Positions 17,997 through 26,534 are shown, counted from the stretch's first letter. The stretch: 64,000 nt of DNA from Streptomyces lincolnensis (GCF_021173675.1 NZ_JAIHON010000006.1:372001-436000), one strand, 5' to 3'. Notes: a model not told the origin generated them from the sequence alone. Numbers and translations: made by a program.

Positions 17997-18875
17997 ATGG
18001 CCGGCTCTGTCTCCACCCTCCCCGTCTCCACCCTCTCGATAGATTTCACCCAGGGACTGAACGACGCCTGGTCCAAGGTCGCCCAGTTCGTGCCGAAACT
18101 CGTCGCCTTCCTGATCGTCCTGGCCATCGGCTGGTTCGTCTCGAAGCTGATCGCCCGCGTCCTGGACCGGGTGCTCCGCAAGGTCGGCTCCGAACGCCTG
18201 TCGGAACGGGCGGGCACGGAGCGGATGCTGCGGGACTCGACGTACGACATGACGGGCATCATCTGCAAGATCGTCTACTACGCGCTGATGCTGATCACCC
18301 TCCAACTCGCGCTGGGCGTCTTCGGCACCAACCCCGTCTCCACGATGATCAACGGCATCGTCGCCTGGCTCCCGCGCGGCATCGTCGCCGTCGTGCTCGT
18401 CGTGGTCGCCATGGCGATCGCCAACGCGGTGCGGAACATCGTCGCCGGAGCGCTGTCGTCGACGTCGTACGGCCGTACGGTCGCCACCGTCATGTGGGCC
18501 TGCGTCCTCGCCCTCGGCGTCATCGCCGCCCTCGGCCAGGCGGGCATCGCCCGGGACGTCACCCGGCCCCTGCTGTACGCGGCGCTCGGCACCGTCGCGG
18601 GCATCCTGGTCGTCGGTGTCGGCGGCGGCATGATCCAGCCGATGCGGCAGCGCTGGGAGCGGATGCTGACCAGTGTGGAGACGGAGTCCACCCGCGCGAA
18701 GGGCAGCATGGCCGCCTACCAGGCGGGCCGCGAGGACGCGATGCGCAACCAGCCGGTACGGGAGCGGACGGACATGCCGGGCATGCAGGGCGGCACGGGC
18801 ATGGGTACGGGTACGGGCACGGGCATGGGTACGGGCCCGGACACCGGGATGCCGCCGAGGCCGAACGACATGTGA
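17997..18875 (+). CDS. Conserved-TM-helix membrane protein (MscS-like)
   Basis: This 292-residue protein has an N-terminal amphipathic segment, a helix PKLVAFLIVLAIGWFVSKLI and a repeated helix block (YYALMLITLQLALGVFG; GIVAVVLVVVAMAIANAVRN). These match the conserved TM helix family related to small mechanosensitive channels. The C-terminal tail is Gly/Thr/Met-rich (GTGMGTGTGTGMGTG), encoded by short nucleotide repeats. ATG 17997 has AGGAAG eight bases upstream; GTG 17988 would overlap the ribosome site. A strong terminator follows. Confidence 0.85.
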   Translation: MAGSVSTLPVSTLSIDFTQGLNDAWSKVAQFVPKLVAFLIVLAIGWFVSKLIARVLDRVLRKVGSERLSERAGTERMLRDSTYDMTGIICKIVYYALMLITLQLALGVFGTNPVSTMINGIVAWLPRGIVAVVLVVVAMAIANAVRNIVAGALSSTSYGRTVATVMWACVLALGVIAALGQAGIARDVTRPLLYAALGTVAGILVVGVGGGMIQPMRQRWERMLTSVETESTRAKGSMAAYQAGREDAMRNQPVRERTDMPGMQGGTGMGTGTGTGMGTGPDTGMPPRPNDM

Positions 18876-18892
18876 ACCCCGGGCAGGGAAAG

Positions 18893-18934
18893 GCGGCCGT
18901 CGGCGCCAAGGGGGGAGTGTGCGCCGACGGCCGC
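18893..18934. terminator. Strong GC hairpin terminator
   Basis: A perfect 14-bp stem (GCGGCCGTCGGCGC / GCGCCGACGGCCGC) with a 14-nt loop ends the MscS-like transcript and abuts the stop codon of the doubtful minus-strand small ORF at 18936. Confidence 0.87.
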
Positions 18935-18935
18935 G

Positions 18936-19077
18936 TCAGGGGGTCTCACCGCCCGGGACGCCGGAGGGCTTGGCGCCGTCCAGGTAGTGCTGGAAGGTGC
19001 CGTCCTTGAGCGGGACGTCACAACGTCTTCCCCGTCCCGCGGGACGACACCCCCGAAGCCGTCTCGGGGACGGGCAT
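18936..19077 (-). other. Possible small split ORF (about 47 residues)
   Basis: Two adjacent minus-strand reading frames look coding-like. An ATG at 19075-19077 gives MPVPETASGVSSRGTGKTL then TGA (stop about 19020). One base out of phase, a frame reads DVPLKDGTFQHYLDGAKPSG and ends with TGA at 18936, right against a terminator; 26 of 28 third positions there are G or C. No in-frame start exists for the second part. A single-base indel or frameshift would join them. No ribosome site is clear, and I do not recognise the peptide. Confidence 0.3.
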
Positions 19078-19193
19078 CCCCGACGCGGGGTATCGGTAGA
19101 TCCGCGGGGCCCGAGCGACTTGGTGGAACATTTACTTATGCCCGTCCGTTGGAGCCGGTGAGAGCACTCAGACGAGCACCGAGGTGACGCCAC

Positions 19194-19787
19194 ATGGCAC
19201 TGTTCGACCGGCTCAAGGACCAGGCCAAGAACCTGCAGCAGCAGGCGCAGGGCGGGCGGGGTACGGCCGCGGGGCACGGGACCGCGGGGCACGGCACCAC
19301 CGGCGGCCACGGCGGCGCGGGCGTCGGCGGCGGCTCGCGCGGCGGCTCCAAGGCCCAGCTGGTCGGGCTGCTGAAGACCCAGCTCGGCTCCCTGAAGACC
19401 GAGCTGAAGAGCGGCGCCTACCGGGATGCCAGCATGGCGATGTGCGCCCTGGTCGCGGCGGCCGACGGGCAGGTGGACCCGGCCGAGCGGCAGCAGATGG
19501 AGTCGATGATCCTCAGTAACGACGTGCTCCAGAACTTCCCGCCGGACCAGCTCCGCCAGCGCTTCAACAAGCACGCGGACCTGCTCACCCGCAACTTCCC
19601 GCAGGGCAAGGCCGAGGCGCTCCAGGAGATCGCCAAGGCCGCCAAGAAGCCCACCGAGGCCCGCGCGGTCGTCCAGACCGGCATCGTCATCGCCGGCGCC
19701 GACGGCTACTTCTCCCAGGCCGAGCAGTCGATCCTGCGGGAGGCCTGCGCGACGCTGGGGCTGAACCCCGCGGAGTTCCAGCTGTAG
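19194..19787 (+). CDS. TerB-like tellurite-resistance family protein
   Basis: This 197-residue cytoplasmic protein has a short N-terminal helix and Gly/His-rich linker (residues about 18-50), then an all-helical TerB domain of about 145 residues. Characteristic acidic metal-binding stretches are visible: ALVAAADGQVDPAERQQME and VIAGADGYFSQAEQSILRE. TerB proteins are membrane-associated scaffolds in tellurite and stress responses. It stands alone between terminators rather than in a ter operon. Confidence 0.9.
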   Translation: MALFDRLKDQAKNLQQQAQGGRGTAAGHGTAGHGTTGGHGGAGVGGGSRGGSKAQLVGLLKTQLGSLKTELKSGAYRDASMAMCALVAAADGQVDPAERQQMESMILSNDVLQNFPPDQLRQRFNKHADLLTRNFPQGKAEALQEIAKAAKKPTEARAVVQTGIVIAGADGYFSQAEQSILREACATLGLNPAEFQL

Positions 19788-19834
19788 CAGGCGCTCGGCC
19801 CTCGGTCCTCGGCGCTCGCCGCGTGCCCCGACTC

Positions 19835-20131
19835 TCAGACGAGGTCGTGCCGTGTCACCAGCCAGCTGATGGCGGTGAGGCGGCACACCGCGTAGTCGTG
19901 CCCCACGGGCTCCCGCCAGTCCATCTCCTCCAGCGCGTCGAGGAAGCCGAGGGCGTAGTCGGCGAGGACCTCGCGGTGCGGGGGCCGGGGGATCAGCCCG
20001 GGGTGGTTGGCGTCCAGCCGCTCCCTGAGCTCGGCCACATGCTGGTCCACGGCGGCCAGGAAGGCGGGCTCGAACGCGAACTCCGCGAAGCGGGGCGCGT
20101 AGCCGCTGCTGATCCTGGCCAAAGGAGACAT
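19835..20131 (-). CDS. Small conserved protein, DUF6401-like
   Basis: The 98 residues contain FLAAVDQHVAELRERL, which resembles the conserved segment of DUF6401 family proteins in actinomycetes; that assignment is from memory. No catalytic motif is visible. GGAGG lies only one base from the ATG at 20129-20131, too close for normal initiation, so the true start may be the in-frame TTG three codons in (20120-20122), giving about ten bases spacing. It converges on the TerB-like gene. Confidence 0.65.
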   Translation of the reverse strand: MSPLARISSGYAPRFAEFAFEPAFLAAVDQHVAELRERLDANHPGLIPRPPHREVLADYALGFLDALEEMDWREPVGHDYAVCRLTAISWLVTRHDLV

Positions 20132-20217
20132 TCCTCCACGGTAAATGGGGCCCCTGTGAAGGTGGAGGGGTGCCGGGGATGGCTTCGGTCACACGCGGGC
20201 GCGTGAACGATCTTGTT

Positions 20218-20400
20218 CTAGTCCGCAGCGGTCCCGGCGGTCTCCGTGGCCCGGTGGGTCTGGGTCGTGCCCTCGGCGGGGTGGACCTCCGTGGCTCTGG
20301 CCGGTCCCGCGTTCGCCGCCAGGACCAGGGCGGAGACGGCGATGACGGCGGCGATGAGACTCCTGGCGTAACGCCCGGTGGTGCTGGTGCGTTCGAGCAC
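20218..20400 (-). CDS. Small secreted peptide, unknown
   Basis: These 60 residues start at a GTG (20398-20400) with GAGG seven bases upstream. Residues 1-36 look like a signal peptide: basic SSTGRYAR-type start, hydrophobic SLIAAVIAVSALVLAA, cleavage after AGPARA. The mature peptide would be about 24 residues, Thr/Glu/His-rich. It is divergent from the XRE/TPR regulator. No family is recognised. Confidence 0.55.
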   Translation of the reverse strand: MLERTSTTGRYARSLIAAVIAVSALVLAANAGPARATEVHPAEGTTQTHRATETAGTAAD

Positions 20401-20499
20401 GGCAACCTCGCAGCAGCAGCGGCTTAAACTTGCTTAATACGCGGTTTAACCTAGGGGCTGTCGGAGTCGAACGGCAAGAGGCACCAGGGGAGTTGGCGA

Positions 20500-21843
20500 A
20501 TGCCGGAGCGCGACGACCCGGTGACCATCGGGCGCAGGGTGCAGCGACTGCGGGTCGAACGCGGGCTGACCCAGAAGCAGGTGGCCGAACCCGCCTACAC
20601 CCCGGCCTACATCTCCACCCTGGAGGCCGGCCGCGTCCGCCCCTCCGACGACGCGCTGCGTCATCTGTCCGAACGGCTCGGCATCGGCTTCGAGGAGCTG
20701 GCCACCGGCCGCCCCGCCCGGCTCGTCACCGATCTGCGGCTCCGGCTCACCGAGGCCCAGCGCACCCTCGCCACCGGGGAGGCCGAGGCGGCGGCCGAGC
20801 AGTACACCCGGCTGCTGGCCGAGGCGGAGGGGCTCGACCTCGGCCAGGAGCGGGCCGCGGCCCTGCTCGGGCTCGGCGAATGCGCCGTGGACACCGGGGA
20901 GTTGGAGGAGGCCCGCCAGTACTTCGAGCGGGCGGAGACGGCGTACGGCGACGTGCCGCTGCCGGTCCGGGTGCCCGCCCGGCGCGGCCGCGCCCTGGCC
21001 CACTACCTGACGGGCGAACTCCGCTACTCCGTCTACCTGCTGGAATCCACGATCGACGAGCTCAACCGCGGCGGACTGCACGACCCCGACGCGCTGCTCC
21101 TGCTCTACGCCAGCGTCATCGCCCCCTACATGGACATGGGCGCGCACGCCCGCGCCGCCCAGGCCGCCGAGCTCGCCCTCGCCCTCGCCCCGCGGGCCGG
21201 CGACCCCGCCCTCGTCGCCCGCATGCACCGCTCCGTGGCCCGCACCCTCCTCGCCGAGGGCCGGGTCGCCGAGGCCGACGCCTCCCTGGCCAAGGCGGCC
21301 GAGCTCTACCGCCAGCTCCAGATCCGCACCGAACTGGCCAACTGCCACTGGATGCGCGGCTACGTCTACGCGCAGAACGGCGAACTCACCCGCGCCGAGG
21401 GCGAGTTGAGGCAGGCCCTGACCATGCTCTCCGCCAAGCGCGCCGCGCTCTACTCCAGCCAGGTCGCCGTCGAACTCGCCGACGTCCTGCACCGGCTCGG
21501 CAGATCCGAGGAGGCCGCGGCCCTGCTCCAGGACGTGCTCAGCGACCTCTCCCCCGAGCGCGGCGCCCTGCACTCCGCCGCCGCCCACCGCCTCCTGGGC
21601 ATCATCGCCGAGGACGCCCGGGACACCGAGACCGCCGAGGAGCACTACGTCCGCGCCCTCAGCCTGCTGGAGCGCGCGGGCGCCGCCGGTGACCTGGCCG
21701 ACCTGTGCCGGCTGCTGGGCGATCTGCTCCGCCGTACCGGACGGGTCGAGGCCGCGCTGGACGCGTACCGGACGGGCCTGGGCCACCGTACGGCCCCCGG
21801 CACCACCACCCTCGGCCCCGCACCCGCACAGCCTCCTCTGTGA
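20500..21843 (+). CDS. XRE-family regulator with TPR repeats
   Basis: This 447-residue protein has an N-terminal helix-turn-helix (residues about 8-65: RVQRLRVERGLTQKQVAEPA, YISTLEAGRVRPS) followed by about nine tetratricopeptide-like repeats. The architecture resembles peptide-sensing or protein-interacting regulators of actinomycetes. The ATG at 20500 follows GGGGAG. No ligand or target can be named. Confidence 0.88.
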   Translation: MPERDDPVTIGRRVQRLRVERGLTQKQVAEPAYTPAYISTLEAGRVRPSDDALRHLSERLGIGFEELATGRPARLVTDLRLRLTEAQRTLATGEAEAAAEQYTRLLAEAEGLDLGQERAAALLGLGECAVDTGELEEARQYFERAETAYGDVPLPVRVPARRGRALAHYLTGELRYSVYLLESTIDELNRGGLHDPDALLLLYASVIAPYMDMGAHARAAQAAELALALAPRAGDPALVARMHRSVARTLLAEGRVAEADASLAKAAELYRQLQIRTELANCHWMRGYVYAQNGELTRAEGELRQALTMLSAKRAALYSSQVAVELADVLHRLGRSEEAAALLQDVLSDLSPERGALHSAAAHRLLGIIAEDARDTETAEEHYVRALSLLERAGAAGDLADLCRLLGDLLRRTGRVEAALDAYRTGLGHRTAPGTTTLGPAPAQPPL

Positions 21844-21911
21844 CGATTCCGGGCCTGCGCTCAGGGGCGTCCCGTTAGCCTGCCGGGAACACCGGAGAGC
21901 GGACGAGGCAC

Positions 21912-22937
21912 GTGGAGAACCAGAGAACCGTCCGGAGGACCGTGGGCGACGGACTGCGGATCGCCGTACGCGCGCTCGTGTACGCCGTCCTCGGCGGCGC
22001 CGCGCTCCTCGCCCTCGCCACCGTCGCCTCCGTGCTCGGCCCGGTCCTCGCCCTCGACCTCTACACCCCGCCCGTCGCCGCCTGGTGGACGGTCTTCACG
22101 GCCGTCACGGTCCAGGGCGTACCGTTCCTGCTGCTCGGTACGGTCGTCTCGGCGGCGATCGGCGCCTTCGTGCCGGAGCGGGTGTTCCGCCGGCTGCTGC
22201 CCCGCAACCAGGCCCTCGCGGTGCCCGTGGCGGGCGCGGCGGGGGTCGTCCTGCCGGGGTGCGAGTGCGCGTCGGTGCCGGTGGCCGGGAGCCTGATGCG
22301 GCGCGGGGTCGCCCCGGCCGCCGCCCTCGCCTTCCTGCTCTCCGCGCCCGCCATCAACCCGGTGGTGCTGGTCGCGACCTCGGTCGCCTTCCCCGGACAG
22401 CCCGAGATGGTCCTCGGCCGGCTGCTCGCCTCCCTGGCGACCGCGGTGGTGATGGGCTGGCTGTGGGCCCGCTTCGGGCGCGAGAAGTGGCTGCGGCTGC
22501 CCGAGCGGCGCACCGGGCCCACCGGCTCGGGCCTCGGTGCCTTCGGCACCTTCGGTGCCGGACTCCAGCACGACTTCCTGCACGCGGGCGGCTTCCTCGT
22601 GCTCGGCGCGGCGGCCGCGGCGACCTTCGCCGTCGTCGTACCGCGATCCGTCCTGGACCTCTTCACCGGCTCGGCCTGGCTGTCGGTGCTGCTGCTGGCC
22701 CTGCTCGCGGTGGTGCTGTGCGTGTGCAGCGAGGCGGACGCGTTCGTCGCCGCCTCGCTCAGCGGCTTCTCGCCCACCGCCCGGCTGGCCTTCATGGTGG
22801 TCGGGCCGATGGTCGACCTGAAGCTGATCGCGCTCCAGACCGGCACCTTCGGCCGCGCCTTCGCCGTGCGCTTCTCCTCCGTGACCTGGGTGGTGGCCGT
22901 GCTGAGCAGCGTGCTCGTCGGGTGGTGGCTGCTGTGA
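21912..22937 (+). CDS. Permease of the YraQ/DUF318 family
   Basis: This 341-residue membrane protein has about eight to ten helices. Two family motifs are visible: PGCECASVPVAGSLMRRG with PAAALAFLLSAPAINPVVL, and SEADAFVAASL with VVGPMVDLKL. These Cys-containing GCECA loops recur in this permease family, whose substrates are thought to include metal or metalloid ions. The stop overlaps the start of the next gene (GTGA), indicating translational coupling. The start is GTG 21912, after a GAGG-containing segment. Confidence 0.88.
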   Translation: MENQRTVRRTVGDGLRIAVRALVYAVLGGAALLALATVASVLGPVLALDLYTPPVAAWWTVFTAVTVQGVPFLLLGTVVSAAIGAFVPERVFRRLLPRNQALAVPVAGAAGVVLPGCECASVPVAGSLMRRGVAPAAALAFLLSAPAINPVVLVATSVAFPGQPEMVLGRLLASLATAVVMGWLWARFGREKWLRLPERRTGPTGSGLGAFGTFGAGLQHDFLHAGGFLVLGAAAAATFAVVVPRSVLDLFTGSAWLSVLLLALLAVVLCVCSEADAFVAASLSGFSPTARLAFMVVGPMVDLKLIALQTGTFGRAFAVRFSSVTWVVAVLSSVLVGWWLL

Positions 22938-23689
22938 GGCGCTACGGCCCCAGTCTCCTCCTCCTGTTCGTCGGCGCGGCGATCCTCCGCATCTCCCTCT
23001 TCGGCGAGCTGTACCTGCGGTACGTGAAGGAGGGGCTGCGGCCCTACCTGATCGTGTCCGGGGTCGCGCTCGTCCTGCTGGGCCTGGTCATGGCCGTCGT
23101 ACGACGAACCGCCCACGGCGAGGGCGGGCACGGGCCCGGGGACGAGGCCGACGACGAGCACGGGCACAGTCACGCGCGCAGTCCCCGTGTCGCCTGGCTT
23201 CTCACCCTCCCCGCCGTCGCCCTGCTGCTCTTCCCGCCGCCCGCCCTCGGTTCCTACAGCGCCGAGCGCGAGGCCGCCCGGCAGGCCGCGCGGGGTGTGG
23301 GCGGCTTCCCGGCGCTGCCCGCCGGGGACCCCGTCGAGCTCACCGTCGCGGAGTTCGGCTCGCGGGCGGTCTACGACAGCGGACGGTCGCTGGAGGGCCG
23401 TACCGTCCGCCTGACCGGGTTCGTCACCCACGGCGACGACGGCACCTGGTACGTCACCCGGCTCTCCGTCACCTGCTGCGCCGCCGACGCCACGGCGGGC
23501 AAGGCCGAGGTGCGCGGCGCCCCGGACGGGGCCCCGCACGGCGCCCCGCCGGTCGACACCTGGATCACCGTCACCGGCACCTGGCACCCCAAGGGCACCC
23601 TCGGCACGGACTCGGCCTGGCCGCCCGTCCTGGACGCGGCGAGGGTCGAGCGGGTGAGGGAACCGGCGGACCCCTACGAACAGCGGTGA
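22934..23689 (+). CDS. TIGR03943-family putative permease subunit
   Basis: This 251-residue partner of the preceding permease starts at a GTG that overlaps its stop by three bases. Two transmembrane helices (GPSLLLLFVGAAILRISLFG and PYLIVSGVALVLLGLVMAVV) are followed by a His/Asp-rich loop (HGEGGHGPGDEADDEHGHSH), a third helix, and an extracytoplasmic domain with SVTCCAADATAG. TIGR03943 proteins are found next to YraQ-type permeases. The His-rich loop suggests metal binding, probably zinc, by inference. I saw no Zur box upstream. Confidence 0.88.
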   Translation: MRRYGPSLLLLFVGAAILRISLFGELYLRYVKEGLRPYLIVSGVALVLLGLVMAVVRRTAHGEGGHGPGDEADDEHGHSHARSPRVAWLLTLPAVALLLFPPPALGSYSAEREAARQAARGVGGFPALPAGDPVELTVAEFGSRAVYDSGRSLEGRTVRLTGFVTHGDDGTWYVTRLSVTCCAADATAGKAEVRGAPDGAPHGAPPVDTWITVTGTWHPKGTLGTDSAWPPVLDAARVERVREPADPYEQR

Positions 23690-23690
23690 C

Positions 23691-23744
23691 CGTCCCCTCG
23701 CGATCCCGTCCCCTCGCGATCCCGTCCCCGTCCCCTCGCGAGAC
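23691..23744. repeat. 16-bp intergenic tandem repeat
   Basis: CGTCCCCTCGCGATCC occurs at 23691-23706 and 23707-23722, and a related copy (CGTCCCCTCGCGAGAC) at 23729-23744 after a partial unit. It lies between the permease pair and the first GAF-ANTAR gene. Confidence 0.8.
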
Positions 23745-23825
23745 CGTCGGCGCCGGAACCGTCTCGGTCCTCCGGGTCCGGGTACTCGGCGTCCGGCCCG
23801 CGATTCCGGACGAGGGAGGCTCGTC

Positions 23826-24647
23826 GTGACGGACGCACTGTCGGACACCACACCCCCCGAGCCGGGGCGCGGCGAGCAGGTCCTGGTCAGGTTGCAGCAG
23901 CTGCTGCTGGAGGCGGAGGGGCTGGACGACTTCCTCCGGTCACTGGTGCGCCTCGCCGCGACCGCCCTGCCCGTACCCGTGCACTGCTCGGTCACACTCA
24001 GCGCGGAGAACCGCGCGCACCCCTACACCGCGGCCGCCAGCGACGACCTGGTGGACCGGTTCGACCAGAAGCAGTACGAGGTGAACGAGGGCCCCTGCCT
24101 GGAGACCCTGCGGACGGGCGCGTCGCACCGCGTCGACGACATCGACGACGAGGAACGTTTCGGCGCCTTCCCCGAGCTGGCCCGGGAGCACGGGCTGCGC
24201 AGCGTGTTCGCGCTGCCCCTGGCCCCGCCCCGGCAGCATGTCGCCGGCGTCCTGAACATGTACTCCACCGAGAAGCACACCTTCATCCCGGCCGTACGGG
24301 AGGAGGCCGTGGTCTTCGCCGGATACGCCTCGGGCGCGCTCGGGGTCGCCCTGCGGTTCGCGGGAGAGCAGCGGTTCAGCCTGGACCTCCAGAGCGCGAT
24401 CTCCTCGCGGACCGTCATCGACCAGGCGCTCGGCATCGTCATGGTCCAGCAGTCCTGCTCCTCCGACCGGGCCTTCGAGATCCTCACCCGGGCCTCGCAG
24501 CAGCGGAACGTCAAACTCCGTGACCTGGCCGCCGATCTCGTCACGAGGGTCGGCGGGCAGCCGCCCTCCGTACGCCCGCTGTGGCCCCGTCGATCGCCGC
24601 TCTCCGGGGAACGGGCGAGCGCGTTTCGCCGGACCGACGAGGGGTAG
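23826..24647 (+). CDS. GAF-ANTAR regulator (first of two)
   Basis: Of 273 residues, about 20-185 form a GAF sensory domain (HCSVTLSAENRAHPYTAAAS, NEGPCLETLRTG, RSVFALPLAPPRQHVAGVLN). Residues about 190-245 form an ANTAR RNA-binding domain (SRTVIDQALGIVMVQQSCSS, AFEILTRASQQRNVKLRDLA). ANTAR proteins bind tandem RNA hairpins and prevent termination. Start is GTG 23826 after GGGAGG. A second GAF-ANTAR gene follows after 133 bp. Confidence 0.9.
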   Translation: MTDALSDTTPPEPGRGEQVLVRLQQLLLEAEGLDDFLRSLVRLAATALPVPVHCSVTLSAENRAHPYTAAASDDLVDRFDQKQYEVNEGPCLETLRTGASHRVDDIDDEERFGAFPELAREHGLRSVFALPLAPPRQHVAGVLNMYSTEKHTFIPAVREEAVVFAGYASGALGVALRFAGEQRFSLDLQSAISSRTVIDQALGIVMVQQSCSSDRAFEILTRASQQRNVKLRDLAADLVTRVGGQPPSVRPLWPRRSPLSGERASAFRRTDEG

Positions 24648-24678
24648 TCGGGCGGGGCTCGCGGGCGGGCCCGCCATG

Positions 24679-24750
24679 AGGTGCGACTAGGTGCGACCGA
24701 GGTGCGACTGAGTGCGCCGAGTGCCACCGAAGTGCGACTTCTGTGCGAGG
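24679..24750. repeat. Degenerate 10-11 bp tandem repeat
   Basis: About seven imperfect copies of a unit like GAGGTGCGACC run head to tail in the leader of the second GAF-ANTAR gene, ending 31 bp before its start. Confidence 0.75.
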
Positions 24751-24780
24751 CGAGGCCGGCACGAGAGCCCGAGGACGACG

Positions 24781-25650
24781 ATGGCCGCGCTGCGATCGAA
24801 GGAGGCGGTGGCCGTGCGGCGGAGGGACGACGGCGAGGGGGTCTCCGGCGGTGCCCCCGGTCCCCCCGATCCCCCCGGCCCGGCCGGTTCTGCCGGTTCG
24901 GCCGGTGACGACGTACGCCTGTCCGGACGGGACGCCGAACGCGACAGGGCGCGGGCGACGGATCTGATCACCGAGGGAATTCAGGGCGCCGGGCCCGCGG
25001 AGGTGCCCGGGCGGCTGTGCGCGGTGGCGGTGAAACTGCTTCCGGTGACCGGTGCGAGCGTCTCCCTGCGCAGCGACGGCATGCCGGTGCAGCTGACCGC
25101 CAGCAACGAGCAGGCCGCTCACGTGGCGGAGATCCAGGCCACCTTGGGCGACGGCCCCTGTATGGAAGCCGCCCACACCGGCGCCCCCGTCCTCGCCGGC
25201 GACCTCGACGGCGACCGGGACGCCGGCCGCTGGCCGGTCTTCGCCCAGCAGGCCACGGAAGCCGGGGTGCGGGCGCTCTACTCCATCCCGCTGGGCAGCG
25301 ACACCGTGTGCGTGGGCACGCTCGACCTGTGCAGCGACACCCCCGGCGACCTCACCAGCGGCGAGCTGAGTACCGCCCGGCTGGTGGCCGGCGTCATGAC
25401 GGTGGCCCTCATGGCCCTGCCGCGCGAGGAGGAGAACGGCCTGACGGGGAACGGGCCCTGGCTCAGCGGCCTGGCGAGCGACCACGACGAGGTCTACCAG
25501 GCGGTCGGCATGATCATGGTCCAACTCGGCGTCGGCGCGGACGAGGCGCTGGCCCGGCTGCGCGGCCATGCCTTCGCCCACGGCCGCACCGCCCTGGAGG
25601 TGGCGCACGAGGTGGTCTCCCACCGGAAGAGGTTCGGCCGCGACCGGTGA
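24781..25650 (+). CDS. GAF-ANTAR regulator (second of two)
   Basis: This 289-residue protein has a Pro/Gly-rich N-terminus (GGAPGPPDPPGPAGSAGSAG), a GAF domain at about 60-200 (GASVSLRSDGMPVQLTASNE, GDGPCMEAAHTGAPV, GVRALYSIPLGSDTVCVGTL), and a C-terminal ANTAR domain (DEVYQAVGMIMVQLGVGADE, ALARLRGHAFAHGRTALEVA). ATG 24781 is supported by GAGGA seven bases upstream. Same architecture as the gene before it but low identity, so they are not a recent duplication. Confidence 0.9.
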   Translation: MAALRSKEAVAVRRRDDGEGVSGGAPGPPDPPGPAGSAGSAGDDVRLSGRDAERDRARATDLITEGIQGAGPAEVPGRLCAVAVKLLPVTGASVSLRSDGMPVQLTASNEQAAHVAEIQATLGDGPCMEAAHTGAPVLAGDLDGDRDAGRWPVFAQQATEAGVRALYSIPLGSDTVCVGTLDLCSDTPGDLTSGELSTARLVAGVMTVALMALPREEENGLTGNGPWLSGLASDHDEVYQAVGMIMVQLGVGADEALARLRGHAFAHGRTALEVAHEVVSHRKRFGRDR

Positions 25651-25704
25651 CCCGCCGGGGCTGCCACACTCCCCCTCGTTGAGTCCCGTCCCCTGGGATC
25701 TCCG

Positions 25705-26517
25705 TCAGACCTGCACCCGACCCGTCCTGCGGACCTCCGTCAGCCGCTGTGCTCCCAGCTGTACCGCGGCCTGCGTGATCTCGGGCGAGACCTCGCCCAG
25801 GCCGCCGTGGGTGAGGCCGAGCGCGTCGTCGCCGACGCGGACGACCGCGAGATCCATGGTCAGCACGGTGGGTTCGCCGTCCGGTGTCTCACCGGTCAGC
25901 ACCACCCGCAGACCCTGCCGGGCGTCCCCCACCTCCGGCAGACCCGCGTCGACGACCTGGACGCCCTGCACATAGCCGGGCCCGGTGGTCGCCGTGAACC
26001 GCGCGCACTTCTCCGGCAGGGTCCGCAGCCAGGCCAGCGTGCGGTCCAGCTCCGCCGACGGGCGGGTGATGACCTGGTAGCGCAGCTGGGACTCGTTCCA
26101 CAGGTCGTCGAGGCCGATCACCGCCCTCGCCGGGGCGTCCGCGCCGAAGGGTTCCTCGGCGTAGAGGGTGTCCAGCAGCCGCCGGCAGTCCGGCTTGTCC
26201 GTCGTCGCCTTCAGGAGCCCGTCGTGCCAGGTCGCGGCACCCTGCGTCGGCATCCACGGCTCGCCCAGGTCGGCCTCCGTGACGAGCGCGGCCTGCGCCT
26301 GCGCGGTGGTCAGGGCGGCGGGGCCGGCCGGAGTGGCGGGCGCCCGCTTGGTGGGCGTGGGCGCGGCGGTCGTCGGGGCGTAGTCCGGTTTGCGGGCGGT
26401 GGGCGGGGTGGAGAGGGCGGAGCAGGCGGTGGTGGTGAGCAGGGCGCACAGGGCGAGGCCGGCGGCGAGGGCGGGACCGGCGACGGAGGAGGCGGTGCGG
26501 GCGCGGGGCGGGGTCAT
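25705..26517 (-). CDS. Lipoprotein, sensor-domain-like
   Basis: This 270-residue exported lipoprotein has signal peptide MTPPRARTASSVAGPALAAG through lipobox LTTTAC, with the lipid-modified Cys near residue 32. A Thr/Pro/Ala linker precedes an extracytoplasmic domain starting LTTAQAQAALVTEADLGEPW, resembling PknH-type sensor domains of actinobacterial lipoproteins. Three further Cys (PDCRRL, EKCARF and lipobox) are present. ATG 26515-26517 was chosen for signal-peptide fit. It converges on the second GAF-ANTAR gene. Confidence 0.8.
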   Translation of the reverse strand: MTPPRARTASSVAGPALAAGLALCALLTTTACSALSTPPTARKPDYAPTTAAPTPTKRAPATPAGPAALTTAQAQAALVTEADLGEPWMPTQGAATWHDGLLKATTDKPDCRRLLDTLYAEEPFGADAPARAVIGLDDLWNESQLRYQVITRPSAELDRTLAWLRTLPEKCARFTATTGPGYVQGVQVVDAGLPEVGDARQGLRVVLTGETPDGEPTVLTMDLAVVRVGDDALGLTHGGLGEVSPEITQAAVQLGAQRLTEVRRTGRVQV

Positions 26518-26534
26518 CGAGGGGGCCTCCTGGA

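Noticed and set aside
18936..20405. 489-residue minus-strand reading frame across the TerB and DUF6401 genes
   Set aside because: It runs through the opposite strand of the TerB-like gene with no coding signature; only its last 30 codons look coding-like and are reported separately.
24647..24680. GC-rich inverted repeat after the first GAF-ANTAR gene as a terminator
   Set aside because: Arms are short and imperfect; not convincing next to the clear hairpins elsewhere.
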